Source of the DNA: an uncultured bacterium
GTDB lineage: Bacteria > Actinomycetota > Coriobacteriia > Coriobacteriales > Coriobacteriaceae
NCBI GenBank assembly: GCA_905216045.1
Contig: CAJMSL010000007.1
Coordinates: 1 to 31,704 of the forward strand
Direction of reading: 5' to 3'
DNA length: 31,704 nucleotides
The notes beneath the pieces were generated by a model, which made no database searches, had not been told where the DNA came from, and was given only the letters and a program-made list of their open reading frames with translations. The translations under genes were made by a program, and so were the position numbers. Shown in pieces: positions 16,514 through 24,727 of this stretch (its first letter is position 1; each line of letters starts with the position of its first letter).

Positions 16514-17341
16514 ATGATTGATGCGTGCCCCGATTCCGCCGTGCTCTTTTTTGACGTGGACGGCACGCTGACGTCGTTCGATCCCGACGATATGACCGAT
16601 AAGGACTTTTCGGCGGTTCGTCCCTCGCAGACGGTCGTCGAGGCGTTTCATCGTCTGCGCGACGCGGGGCACAAGGCGTTTATCTGCACGGGTCGTCCCC
16701 TGTGGCTGATTGCCGATAGCCTGCGTGCGCTCGACCCCGCGGGCATCGTTGCCATGGCGGGAGCCACGCTCGAGGTCGAGGGACGCGTGGTACACGAGGA
16801 CTGCTTTGGCGAGGACGTTATCGAGGAGCTGGCACGCCGTATGGCCGCGGCAGGGATTGAAGCCTTTTTCGAGACCAACGTGGCTACCTTTGCCCTGGAA
16901 CCCGCGGGTGTTGAGCAGCCGTCTCTGATCGGCACTTCTGTGGTGCACAGCGCCGAGGAGATGCGCGTCGACGGCCGTCTGCGCGTGGGCAAGGTGTGCA
17001 TCGTCGCGAGCTACCTGGCTCGCGTAGCCAACGATGACGGCTTTATCGATCGCGAGTTTGAGCTGTGCAACACCGGTGGTCAGAATCGCGAGCTGAGCCC
17101 CAAGGGCATTGACAAGGGCGTGGGCGTGGCGCGAGCGCTGGAATACCTGGGTCGCACCGGCAACGCGCGCACCTTTGGCTTTGGCGATTCCGGCAACGAT
17201 CTGGGTATGCTCGCCGCTGTCGAGACGGCCGTGGCCATGGGCAACGCCATGCCCGAGGTCAAGGCGCTCGCCGACTACGTGACTGATGATGTCGCACACG
17301 ACGGCACCGTCACAGCGATGCAGCATTTCGGCCTCATCTAA
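16514..17341 (+). CDS. HAD-superfamily Cof-type (IIB) phosphatase
   Basis: Cytoplasmic hydrolase of 275 aa, the usual size of Cof/YbiV-type HAD phosphatases, which dephosphorylate sugar phosphates, FMN or PLP-like compounds. Motif I is FFDVDGTLTSF with nucleophile D14 and acid/base D16. Motif II is ICTGRP, and motifs III/IV are near the C-terminus (KGIDKGVGV, FGFGDSGNDLGML). The capping domain lies between. ATG 16514 has GAAAGGA 6 bases upstream; an ATG at 16478 in the same frame lacks one and would add 12 non-conserved residues. It is divergent from rlmL with a short shared promoter region. The substrate is unknown. Confidence 0.9.
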   Translation: MIDACPDSAVLFFDVDGTLTSFDPDDMTDKDFSAVRPSQTVVEAFHRLRDAGHKAFICTGRPLWLIADSLRALDPAGIVAMAGATLEVEGRVVHEDCFGEDVIEELARRMAAAGIEAFFETNVATFALEPAGVEQPSLIGTSVVHSAEEMRVDGRLRVGKVCIVASYLARVANDDGFIDREFELCNTGGQNRELSPKGIDKGVGVARALEYLGRTGNARTFGFGDSGNDLGMLAAVETAVAMGNAMPEVKALADYVTDDVAHDGTVTAMQHFGLI

Positions 17342-17534
17342 TGAATCCCGCGTTCTGACGTTTGCCCAAACTGCGACTCTTTGCTTTTACATGCTCAATC
17401 GATTTATCAATCCAAACACTGAGGTGTTTATACCGTTCGCCGAGAAGATAAAAAACCGCAGCTCACGCCTTGATAAACGTAGGTAAAGTGTTTAGCAGTT
17501 TATCGGCCGTATGCTAACGAAAGGAATCAGGCAG

Positions 17535-18239
17535 ATGGCAATCAAGGTGTTCGCTGACGGTGCAAACCTCGAGGGCATGCTCGACATGTACGAGAACGGC
17601 AACGTTCAGGGTTTCACGACCAACCCGTCCCTTATGAAGAAGGGCGGCGTGACGGATTACCGCGCGTTTGCCAAGGAGGTCCTGGCCCACATCACCGATG
17701 TGTCCGTCTCGTTTGAGGTCTTTGCCGACGACGTCGAGACCATGGAGGTCGAGGCGCGCGAGATCGCTACCTGGGCCGAGAACGTCTACGTCAAGATTCC
17801 GTGCGTGACCACCAAGGGCGAGTCCACCGCCGAGCTGGTGCGCAAGCTTTCGGCCGACGGCATCAAGGTCAACGTCACCACCATCTTTACGCCTACGCAG
17901 GTTGATGAGATGGTCGAGGCCGTCGACGCCGAGACGCCGTCCATCATCTCGCTCTTTGCCGGCCGCATCGCCGATACCGGCGTCGACCCCATTCCGTTTA
18001 TGACGGAGTCGGTCAAGAAGGCCGCCGCAAAGCCCAACTGCGAGGTCCTGTGGGCGTCCACGCGCGAGCTCATCAACATTTACCAGGCCGAGGCCTGCGG
18101 TTGCCAGATCATTACGGTGCCCAACAGCATCCTGGCCAAGCGCAAGAACATTGGTCGCGACCCGTACGAGGTCTCGCTCGATACCGTGCGCGGTTTTGCC
18201 AAGGATATCGCGGCGCTCGGTTTCCATATCCTGCCGTAG
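17535..18239 (+). CDS. Transaldolase / fructose-6-phosphate aldolase-like protein
   Basis: TIM-barrel class I aldolase of 234 aa, belonging to the short transaldolase/FSA family (~215-235 aa). The Schiff-base lysine is K87 in YVKIPC. Other family blocks are GFTTNPSLMKKGG (~26-38), KVNVTTIFTPTQ, SIISLFAGRIADTG, and VLWASTRELINIYQAE. It probably interconverts sugar phosphates in the non-oxidative pentose phosphate pathway; whether it is a true transaldolase or a fructose-6-phosphate aldolase cannot be decided from sequence alone. AAAGGA precedes ATG 17535. The 193-base gap upstream shows no certain promoter. The last codons (GFHILP) are repeated 156 bases downstream outside the gene. Confidence 0.92.
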   Translation: MAIKVFADGANLEGMLDMYENGNVQGFTTNPSLMKKGGVTDYRAFAKEVLAHITDVSVSFEVFADDVETMEVEAREIATWAENVYVKIPCVTTKGESTAELVRKLSADGIKVNVTTIFTPTQVDEMVEAVDAETPSIISLFAGRIADTGVDPIPFMTESVKKAAAKPNCEVLWASTRELINIYQAEACGCQIITVPNSILAKRKNIGRDPYEVSLDTVRGFAKDIAALGFHILP

Positions 18240-18393
18240 CGCGAACACCGACTGTACCGTGGGCTGTTCGCCCCGGCCTTTCCTTTCCCTATCGCTCACG
18301 CGCTCCGCGAGGGTCGCGCTAGGCAAAGGAAAGGCCGGGGCTGCCGGCACGAGCTTGCCAGCAAGTTGGCGATTGGCTTCCATATCCTGCCGT
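18222..18393 (+). repeat. Direct repeat of the transaldolase 3' end
   Basis: TTCCATATCCTGCCGT occurs at 18222-18237, covering the last sense codons of the transaldolase gene, and again at 18378-18393, preceded in both by GG(T/C). Translated in frame, the second copy again reads GFHILP. The 156-base offset encloses the hairpin at 18271-18340. It may be a duplication left by an insertion or by recombination with another transaldolase gene. Confidence 0.7.
18271..18340. repeat. Large hairpin downstream of the transaldolase gene
   Basis: CCCCGGCCTTTCCTTT (18271-18286) and AAAGGAAAGGCCGGGG (18325-18340) form a perfect 16-bp stem. The inner 38 bases can fold further (CCTATCGC against GCGCTAGG, partly matched). 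There is no T-run, so it is not a typical terminator. It lies 32 bases after the stop codon, inside the gene-free region 18240-18620. Confidence 0.75.
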
Positions 18394-18395
18394 GG

Positions 18396-18611
18396 GCAAA
18401 GGTACCCCCGCCTGCGCCGTGCAAAATTGAGAGTATTCAGCAAGGTAAAGGTCTTTATCAGTTGACCGAAGCATGGAACGGCCCCCGTTTTGGCTCTGAC
18501 GACGCTAAAACGGGGGCTGTTTTTTGCTTTTTCGTCTCTGAGGGGCATCCGGAACGGTGGAATTTGCAGAATACTCGCGATTTTGCACATCGCTACAGGG
18601 GGTACCTTTGC
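18396..18611. repeat. 216-bp element with 43-bp inverted ends
   Basis: Bases 18396-18438 and 18569-18611 are inverted repeats without gaps, 35 of 43 positions matching. The outer 14 bases (GCAAAGGTACCCCC) and the block GTGCAAAAT are almost perfect. The terminator at 18481 is near the centre. The layout resembles a small non-autonomous element or a nested hairpin between the convergent transaldolase and tex genes. No open frame of interest is inside. Confidence 0.7.
18481..18532 (+). terminator. Rho-independent terminator
   Basis: GCCCCCGTTTT (18481-18491) pairs perfectly with AAAACGGGGGC (18507-18517), followed by TGTTTTTTGCTTTTT. This is a strong terminator in the plus direction, about 240 bases after the transaldolase stop and inside the inverted repeat 18396-18611. 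Confidence 0.85.
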
Positions 18612-18620
18612 TTTGGCGGT

Positions 18621-20768
18621 TTACTTTCCCTGCACCATGGTGAGCGAGATCTTCTTGCGGTCGCGATCGACCTTTTCTACCCACACCTTGACCGTGTCGC
18701 CGACGCGCACCACGTCGCTCGGGTGCTTGACAAAGCGATTGGCCAGCTTGGAGATATGCACGAGGCCGTCCTGGTGCACGCCCACGTCGACGAACGCGCC
18801 AAAGTCGACGACGTTGCGCACCGTCCCCTTGAGCTCCATGCCGGGTTCCAGGTCGTCGATGGAAAGCGCCGAGCGGCTAAAGACCACCTCGGGCGCGTCG
18901 TCGCGCGGGTCGCGGCCGGGCTTCTTGAGCTCGTTGACGATGTCGATGAGCGTGAGGGTGCCGCAGTTCAGGTCACTTGCCAGCGCCGAGATACTGCCCA
19001 GACGGCGCTCGATGTCGGGCACGCCGCCGCGGCTGAGCTCGCTGGCTTTAACGCCGGCGCGTTCCAGGACGGACGTGGCCACCTCGTAGCTCTCGGGGTG
19101 GACGCTCGTCGCGTCGAGCGGGTTCTTGCCGCCGCTGATGCGCAGGAAGCCCGCGGCGTTGAGGTATGCCTTGGGTCCTAGTTTGGGGACCTTCTTAAGC
19201 TGGCGGCGATCGGTAAAGGCACCGTTTTCCTCGCGGTAGGCCACGATGTTTTTGGCCACGCTCGGCGTGATGCCCGATACGTATCCCAGCAGGCTTGCGC
19301 TCGCGGTATTCACGCCGACGCCCACGTGGTTGACGACGTCCTCCACCACATGGCCCAGGGTGCGCGAAAGCTCGGCCTGGTCAAGGTCGTGCTGGTACTG
19401 GCCAACGCCGATGGACTGGGGCGGGATCTTGACGAGCTCTGCCAGCGGGTCCTGTAGACGGCGGCCCAGGCTCATGGCGCCACGCACGGTGACGTCCAGA
19501 TCGGGATACTCCTGGCTGGCGAGCTCGGAGGCGGAGTACACCGACGCGCCGGCCTCGTTGACGATGGTGTATCGCAGCTCAGGCGCCTGCTCGGCGATGA
19601 ACTCCGAGACGACTTCCTCGGTCTCGCGGCTGGCGGTGCCATTGCCGATGACGATGGTGTTGACGCCGTCCTTCTTGACGAGGCGGGCGAGCTCGCGCTT
19701 GGTGCCGGCGACGTCGTGGCGCGGCTTGGTGGGGTAGACCACGCCGTGGTCGAGCAGCTTGCCGGTCTCGTCCATGACGGCGACCTTGCAGCCGGTGCGG
19801 TAGCCCGGATCGAGCGCGAGCACGCGGGCGCCGCGCACGGGGCGTGCCGAGAGCAGGCCCTCGAGATTCTTGGCAAAGACATTGATGGCCTCGGTCTGCG
19901 CACGGACGGTGAGTTTGGCGCGGGCCTCGCGCTCCAGCGAGGGGGCCATGAGGCGCTTGTAGCCGTCGGCGATGGCGGCGTCAAAGACGGGCGCGAAGAC
20001 GCCCTGGCGTCGGGGCCAACGGCTGCCGAGGCGTGCCGTGGCGGCGGCGCCGTCGACGTTCACGCGCACGCGGAGCTTGCCCTCGCGCTCACCGCGGTCG
20101 ATAGCCAGCACGCGGTGGTTGGGTATACGGCGCAGCGGCTCATCATAGCTGTAGTACGGCTCGTAGGGGGTCTTCTCGGTGGGGTCGGTGGCCTCGACGA
20201 CGATGTCTGCGGTGTTTTGCGTAAAGGCACGCAGGTCGGCGACGTTCTCGGGGTCCTCGGCCACCGTCTCGGCCACGATGTCCGCCGCGCCGGCGAGCGC
20301 CTTCTCGGGCGTGTCGAAGCCGGCTTCCTCGTTGACGTATGCCGCGGCGGCGTCGAGTGCGCTGCCCTTGGCCGAGGCCTGCATGATGACCATGTTGGCA
20401 AGTGGCTCCAGGCCTGCCTCGCGGGCCTTCTGTGCGCGGGTCATGCGCTTTTTGCGGTAGGGCTTGTAGAGGTCCTCGACACGCTGGAGCTGCGTGGCCT
20501 CGCGAATTTGCTGTTCGAGCTCGGGCGTAAGTTTGCCCTGGGCGTCGATGAGCAGAATGACGTCCTCTTTGCGCTGTTCAAGATTGCGCAGGTAGGACAG
20601 GCGCTCGTCGAGCGCGCGCAGGGCGACGTCGTCCATGCCACCCGTGGCTTCCTTGCGGTAGCGCGAGATAAAGGGGATGGTGTTGCCCTCGTCGATGAGC
20701 TTGACGGCTGCCTCGACGTTGGCGGCCTTAAGGTTGAGCTCGCGGGCGAGCTGGGCGATAAGATCCAT
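18621..20768 (-). CDS. tex: Tex-family S1 RNA-binding protein
   Basis: Conserved cytoplasmic nucleic-acid-binding protein of 715 aa (Tex/YhgF; E. coli YhgF ~773 aa), linked in other bacteria to transcription and RNA metabolism. Visible parts: N-terminal helical region with NTIPFISRYRKEATGG (~28-43); YqgF/RNase H-like domain (VLALDPGYRTGCKVAVMD, ~320-340); the block PPQSIGVGQYQHDL; helix-hairpin-helix motifs (VAYREENGAF, VPKLGPKAYLNAAGFLRI); and a C-terminal S1 domain (GTVRNVVDFGAFVDVGVH, KKISLTMVQGK). ATG 20768 is chosen because AAGGAG lies 6 bases upstream; a longer frame to 20855 has no family-like residues. It is convergent with the transaldolase gene. Confidence 0.95.
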   Translation of the reverse strand: MDLIAQLARELNLKAANVEAAVKLIDEGNTIPFISRYRKEATGGMDDVALRALDERLSYLRNLEQRKEDVILLIDAQGKLTPELEQQIREATQLQRVEDLYKPYRKKRMTRAQKAREAGLEPLANMVIMQASAKGSALDAAAAYVNEEAGFDTPEKALAGAADIVAETVAEDPENVADLRAFTQNTADIVVEATDPTEKTPYEPYYSYDEPLRRIPNHRVLAIDRGEREGKLRVRVNVDGAAATARLGSRWPRRQGVFAPVFDAAIADGYKRLMAPSLEREARAKLTVRAQTEAINVFAKNLEGLLSARPVRGARVLALDPGYRTGCKVAVMDETGKLLDHGVVYPTKPRHDVAGTKRELARLVKKDGVNTIVIGNGTASRETEEVVSEFIAEQAPELRYTIVNEAGASVYSASELASQEYPDLDVTVRGAMSLGRRLQDPLAELVKIPPQSIGVGQYQHDLDQAELSRTLGHVVEDVVNHVGVGVNTASASLLGYVSGITPSVAKNIVAYREENGAFTDRRQLKKVPKLGPKAYLNAAGFLRISGGKNPLDATSVHPESYEVATSVLERAGVKASELSRGGVPDIERRLGSISALASDLNCGTLTLIDIVNELKKPGRDPRDDAPEVVFSRSALSIDDLEPGMELKGTVRNVVDFGAFVDVGVHQDGLVHISKLANRFVKHPSDVVRVGDTVKVWVEKVDRDRKKISLTMVQGK

Positions 20769-20863
20769 GGGACTCCTTGCGTTTAAGGTGCGTTTGCAGC
20801 ACAGGGCTACCAAGGATACCACCCGTCCCAAAAGACTGTTTTGGGGCCGCGCCATGAAAACGG

Positions 20864-20997
20864 CCTATCTACTACGTTTGAACCGTATTGGTCGACCATC
20901 CCCCGGTTTTCCGAAAATATGCAACCCGTCTACCTGCGGTTTTTATTTCGAGAAATTTGGCATGGTTGAGGGCGATCGGCTAAACGTAGTAGATAGG
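20864..20997. repeat. 134-bp imperfect palindromic element
   Basis: CCTATCTACTACGTTT (20864-20879) and its exact reverse complement (20982-20997) flank an interior that is itself partly palindromic: the region around ACCATCCCCCGG resembles the inverse of GGCATGGTTGAGGG, with ATTTTCGG against the inverse arm. It fills much of the 412-base gap 20769-21180 between tex and the oxidoreductase gene, which otherwise holds only the terminator at 21078. Its size is close to the 130-bp module at 5353-5482, but the sequences differ. Confidence 0.7.
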
Positions 20998-21077
20998 CGC
21001 GTTTCGTGGCGAACGAATCAAGCCGAGGTGCAAAATAGCCCCCCGCTCCAGAAAAATCGTCGGCAAGGTAGCAAAAT

Positions 21078-21107
21078 GCCCCGCGGGCAGGAGGCTGCTC
21101 GCGGGGC
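21078..21107 (-). terminator. Probable terminator of the oxidoreductase operon
   Basis: GCCCCGCGGGCAG and CTGCTCGCGGGGC form a stem of 13 positions with one mismatch and a 4-nt loop. Read on the minus strand it is followed by ATTTTGC, a short T-run, 74 bases after the stop of the Gfo/Idh/MocA gene. Confidence 0.65.
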
Positions 21108-21180
21108 AAAGAAGAGGGGCTTGTTGGTGACGGACCGAAGGGTTCGGCATGGGGCTTCTGCCGCGGTCGCTCTTAAGGCA

Positions 21181-22221
21181 TTACAGCTCGACGAGCTGAC
21201 CGGTCTCGGCGGCCTCCTTGATAGCGTTGAGAAGCGTGAGCGTCTTAACGTTGTCGGCGGGGGTCACGACGGGCTCGACCTCGCGGCGGACAACCTTCAC
21301 AAAGTGCTTGAGCTGCATCTTGTGCGGCAGTGCCGGGTCGACGGCCGGAATCTCCATCTGCAGCGGCTTGTGCCAGTTAGAGGCGCCGTCGTAGGAGAAC
21401 TGGTGCAGGCGGGGCAGCGACAGGGCGCCCTTAGTGCCGCCGATAAAGTAGGCGTCGGCGTCGAAGGGGCGGTACTGCGGATCCTCGCGGGCGGTGGCCT
21501 CCCAGTTCCAGGGGCTGGCGGAGGCGTCGGAGATGGTCATGCTTGCGAGCGCGCCATCGGCAAAACGGACGTTGACCACGGCGGAGTCCTCTGTCTCAAA
21601 ACCGCGGGCGGCGCTGGACTGCCTACCCTGGACGGCAACGGGCTCGCCCAGCAGATAGCGGAGCAGGTCGACGTCGTGAACCAGGGTGACCAGGATCGGG
21701 CCGGCACCCTTCTTGCGGCGCCATTCGACATCGAAATACTCGTCATTCTTATAGATCATGTAGTGGAAGCTCGACACGGTGAGCTTGCCCAGCTTGCCGG
21801 ACTCGATGATCTCCTTGGCTTTGTTGACGAAGGGGTTGTGGCGACGGTGCTGACCCACGAGCACGGGCACGCCGGCGGTCTCGGCCTCGGCGGCGAAGGC
21901 CTGGGCATCCTCCAGGTCGTTGGAGATCGGCTTTTCGACCAGCGGCACGAAGTTGCGCTTCACAGCCTCGCGGGCAACGCCCAGGTGCAGGTCGTTGGGC
22001 GTGGCGATAATGATGGCCTCGGGCTTGACCTCGTCCATCATCTGGGCGGGATCGGTGTAAAACGGCACGCCGGCGGCCTCTGCCGTGGCGCGGGCGCCCT
22101 CAAAGGCGTCGGCGATGGCGACGAGCTCGGCCTCGGGCTCCTCGGTGACAAAGCGGATGTGGTTGCGGCCCATGGCGCCGGCGCCGATAACGGCAATGCG
22201 GACGGGGTTGAGCTCAGACAT
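21181..22221 (-). CDS. Gfo/Idh/MocA-family oxidoreductase
   Basis: NAD(P)-dependent sugar, inositol or polyol dehydrogenase-like protein of 346 aa. The N-terminal Rossmann domain has AVIGAGAMGRNH (~10-21) and an acidic residue after strand 2 (AIADAFE), which favours NAD. The family EKP motif is present (LVEKPIS, ~94), and the catalytic-region histidine follows in LVHDVDLLRYLLG (~178). The C-terminal alpha/beta substrate domain includes DAYFIGGTKGAL. The start has AAGGAG. It is the last gene of a three-gene minus-strand set with an MFS transporter and an SDR, divergent from a LysR gene, suggesting oxidation of an imported polyol or cyclic acid. The specific substrate is not predictable. Confidence 0.9.
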   Translation of the reverse strand: MSELNPVRIAVIGAGAMGRNHIRFVTEEPEAELVAIADAFEGARATAEAAGVPFYTDPAQMMDEVKPEAIIIATPNDLHLGVAREAVKRNFVPLVEKPISNDLEDAQAFAAEAETAGVPVLVGQHRRHNPFVNKAKEIIESGKLGKLTVSSFHYMIYKNDEYFDVEWRRKKGAGPILVTLVHDVDLLRYLLGEPVAVQGRQSSAARGFETEDSAVVNVRFADGALASMTISDASASPWNWEATAREDPQYRPFDADAYFIGGTKGALSLPRLHQFSYDGASNWHKPLQMEIPAVDPALPHKMQLKHFVKVVRREVEPVVTPADNVKTLTLLNAIKEAAETGQLVEL

Positions 22222-22251
22222 TTCGACTCCTTAATACTGGTGACCGGTGGA

Positions 22252-22282
22252 ATGCGACAAAGGGGCTGTCCCTTTGTCGCAT
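22252..22282. repeat. CAAAGGG-type hairpin between two cistrons
   Basis: ATGCGACAAAGGG (22252-22264) and CCCTTTGTCGCAT (22270-22282) form a perfect 13-bp stem with loop GCTGT. It lies in the 69-base gap between the MFS gene and the downstream oxidoreductase gene, with no T-run on the minus strand. It could set relative expression by attenuation or mRNA processing. It shares its core with the hairpins at 8895 and 11382. Confidence 0.75.
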
Positions 22283-22290
22283 CGGTAAAA

Positions 22291-23547
22291 CTAGGCGGAC
22301 TTCTTCTTGCTGTCGGAGACCATCATGTAGACCGTGAGCACGACGGCGATGGCGGCGATCACGATGGCGCCGTAGAAAGACTGCTGGTAGGCGGCGCTGC
22401 CGACCTCGGCGTGATACAGCACGGCGGTGATGGGCTGGCTGATCCAGGTGGAAGCGGCATAACCCAAAAACATGATGCCGTAGTTGACGCCGATGTTGCT
22501 GGTACCAAAGGCGCCACCGGTGAGCGGCGGGTAGATGACGAGCAGAGCGCCAAAGCTAAAGCCGAGCAGGGCGAGCGCCACAAAGAACATACCCTGCGTA
22601 AAGCTCATCGACATGATGACGAGTGCGACGATGGTGACGACAAGGCTGATGAGCAGCGACTTGTAGGCACCGAGCTTGTCGATGATCTGACCAAAGGACA
22701 GACGGCCGACCAGGTTGGCGCAGGTGTTGACGGAGACGACCACACCGCCGAGGGCGACGGCTGCGGCGCTCGTGGGATCGGCGAAGAGCTGGACGGCGGC
22801 GATGGAGGCAACCTTGCCGACGAGCAGGGTGCCGGCGGTGGCGGCAAAGGCGAAGGTGACGATGAGGACCCAGAAGCGCGGGGTCTTGACCATCTCGTCC
22901 GGGGTGAGGTCGCCGAAGGTGCCGGCGTGCGCGCCGCCCTTGGGGGCCTCGAAGCCCTCGGGCAGCCAACCGGCCTCGGGAGCCTTCAGGAACAGGGCGG
23001 AGGCGGCGATCGTCACAAAGAAGATGACGCCGAGTGCCTTAAGAGCACCGAAGATGCCAAGGCTCGGGATGAGCAGCGAGGCGAGCACCGGGGACAGCAC
23101 GGCGGGGCCGGCGGTCGAAGCAGCGAGGGTGATGCCAGAGGCGAGGCCCTTCTTGTCGATGAACCACTTTTGGCCGGTGGTGAGCGCCGGGTTGTAGCCC
23201 AGACCGTTGCCGACGGCGGCAACGAGCGAGAACCACAGGTAGAACTGCCACGGCTCGGTGACGGTGCCGGACATGAACCAGCCCACGCCGTAGCACACGG
23301 CGGCGGCGATCACGACGTTGCGCGGGCCAATCTTATCGGAGATGCGGCCGGCGAAGATGCCCGTCACGGCCATGATGGTCTGGAAGACGGGGAAGGCCCA
23401 GGTGAGGGCGCTGGACCACTCGGGATAGACGGCGAGCAGGTTTTTGCTCACGACGGAGTACAGCGCGATGGAGCTGATAAAGAACATGGTGACGCACGCG
23501 GCGGAAAGCACGACGGCGCGACCCTTGTTGGAGTTGCTGGAAGCCAT
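22291..23547 (-). CDS. MFS transporter, oxalate:formate antiporter-like (OFA) family
   Basis: Inner-membrane carrier of 418 aa with about 12 hydrophobic helices. OFA-type signatures are AVGNGLGYNPALTTGQKWF followed by IDKKGLASGI (~115-145), and the loop motif GRISDKIGPRNV between helices 2 and 3. Family members move small carboxylates or related anions, but many are of unknown specificity. It is the middle gene between SDR (66-base gap upstream) and the Gfo/Idh/MocA gene, so the substrate is likely shared with these two enzymes. The start has GAAAGAG upstream. The C-terminus is basic (SDSKKKSA), typical of a cytoplasmic end. Confidence 0.9.
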   Translation of the reverse strand: MASSNSNKGRAVVLSAACVTMFFISSIALYSVVSKNLLAVYPEWSSALTWAFPVFQTIMAVTGIFAGRISDKIGPRNVVIAAAVCYGVGWFMSGTVTEPWQFYLWFSLVAAVGNGLGYNPALTTGQKWFIDKKGLASGITLAASTAGPAVLSPVLASLLIPSLGIFGALKALGVIFFVTIAASALFLKAPEAGWLPEGFEAPKGGAHAGTFGDLTPDEMVKTPRFWVLIVTFAFAATAGTLLVGKVASIAAVQLFADPTSAAAVALGGVVVSVNTCANLVGRLSFGQIIDKLGAYKSLLISLVVTIVALVIMSMSFTQGMFFVALALLGFSFGALLVIYPPLTGGAFGTSNIGVNYGIMFLGYAASTWISQPITAVLYHAEVGSAAYQQSFYGAIVIAAIAVVLTVYMMVSDSKKKSA

Positions 23548-23613
23548 TTGACTCTTTCTAATCGATACGGGGGAGGAGCGGGCGTGTCCGCGGGGCCTCC
23601 CTGTCAGGTTGGT

Positions 23614-24495
23614 TTACTGGTCGGTCGGCTTGGCGACGCCGGACTCATCGGACCAGAGCTCGACACCCTTGTTCTTAAGGTAGTTGTCGGCATAGGCGCG
23701 ACGGCCGCCGGGCTTGGCGGTGAGGTCGCCCATCATATTGGAGAAGCCGCCATCGACCTTGATGGCGTCGCCGGTGGTAAAGTCCGAGCGCTTGGACGCC
23801 AGGAACATGACGGCGTTGGCGATATCGCTGACCTCGCCGATGCGACGCGTGGCGATCAGACGGCTGCGGCTCTTCTCGACCTCGGGGTCGGCGTAAAAGC
23901 TTGCCGACATGGGGGTCTTGACGAAGCAGGGCTCGACGCAGTTGGAGCGCACGCCGTAGGGGCCCCACTCGGCAGCCAGCATCTTGGACATCATGTTGAC
24001 GCCCGCCTTGGTGGAGCTGTACACGCCCGAGAACGTCTCGGGGGAGTGACTGGCGACGGTCGAGATGTGCACCAAGCGGCCCTGGCCGGCCTTGATCATC
24101 TCGCGACCAAAGCGCTGCGAGGTGATGAAGTAACCGGTGAGGTTGACGTTGAGCACCTGCTCCCAGTCGCTCAGCGGCAGGTCCTCCATGGCGGCGAAGC
24201 GCAGGATGCCGGCGGTGTTGACGAGAACGTCGACGCGGCCGAAGTTGGCGATGGTGGCGTCGACGGCAGCCTGAACCTCGGCCTCGTCGGTGGCGTTCAT
24301 CTTGTAACCCTCGGCGTGGATGCCAAACTCAGCGGCGAGGTCGGCGGCAGCGGCCTTGACCTTCTCTTCGTCCAGGTCGAGCAGGACGACGTTGGCGCCG
24401 TTGCGGGCGAACTCGCGGCAAATCTCGACGCCCATACCGCCGAGCGCGCCGGTCACGGCGCAGACATCGCCCTCGAGCTTAAGCCAATTGCTCAT
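23614..24495 (-). CDS. Short-chain dehydrogenase/reductase (SDR)
   Basis: Classical SDR of 293 aa. The cofactor motif is TGALGGMG (T15-G22), with D40 at the end of strand 2 (VVLLDLDEE), indicating NAD(H). NTAG is at 93-96; the catalytic residues are S145 (HISTVASHS), Y159 and K163 (YSSTK). The C-terminal ~40 residues (after KVDGGFSNMMGDL) extend beyond the usual ~250-aa size. It is the first gene of the minus-strand set and is divergent from the LysR gene across a 232-base control region. It probably oxidises an alcohol group of the imported compound; the substrate is unknown. Confidence 0.92.
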   Translation of the reverse strand: MSNWLKLEGDVCAVTGALGGMGVEICREFARNGANVVLLDLDEEKVKAAAADLAAEFGIHAEGYKMNATDEAEVQAAVDATIANFGRVDVLVNTAGILRFAAMEDLPLSDWEQVLNVNLTGYFITSQRFGREMIKAGQGRLVHISTVASHSPETFSGVYSSTKAGVNMMSKMLAAEWGPYGVRSNCVEPCFVKTPMSASFYADPEVEKSRSRLIATRRIGEVSDIANAVMFLASKRSDFTTGDAIKVDGGFSNMMGDLTAKPGGRRAYADNYLKNKGVELWSDESGVAKPTDQ

Positions 24496-24564
24496 AGGAA
24501 CTTCCCTTCTTGTGCCTCCCGGTGAGTCGCTCCCATTAACCGACCCACGTGGTTTTCGCAGGTT

Positions 24565-24593
24565 ATCGTATGCTTTGCATTTGCGCAGGTGAA
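24565..24593 (-). promoter_or_regulatory. Candidate promoter of the SDR-MFS-oxidoreductase operon
   Basis: On the minus strand, TTCACC and TACGAT are separated by exactly 17 bases, about 70 bases before the SDR start. Repeated TTGCAT blocks at 24575-24580 and 24594-24599 overlap it and could be part of a LysR binding site. A plus-strand -10-like TAGAAT (24606-24611) may serve the LysR gene, so the two promoters would overlap back to back. Confidence 0.4.
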
Positions 24594-24727
24594 TTGCATA
24601 TTTGTTAGAATGGCGTTAACCGTAGGTTTATAGCTCGCAAGACGATGTGTCCCTAATTTAGTGTGTGACCTGCCAAAACGACCCCCTTGGCAGTTCATTG
24701 CCATACGTCTGGAAACAGGAGATTGAC

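Noticed and set aside
20677..24525. A plus-strand open frame of about 1280 codons opposite the SDR, MFS and oxidoreductase genes
   Set aside because: It is antisense to three genes with clear family motifs and intact starts. Its translation is Gly/Val/Asp/His-rich without domains, as expected from codon bias in GC-rich genes.
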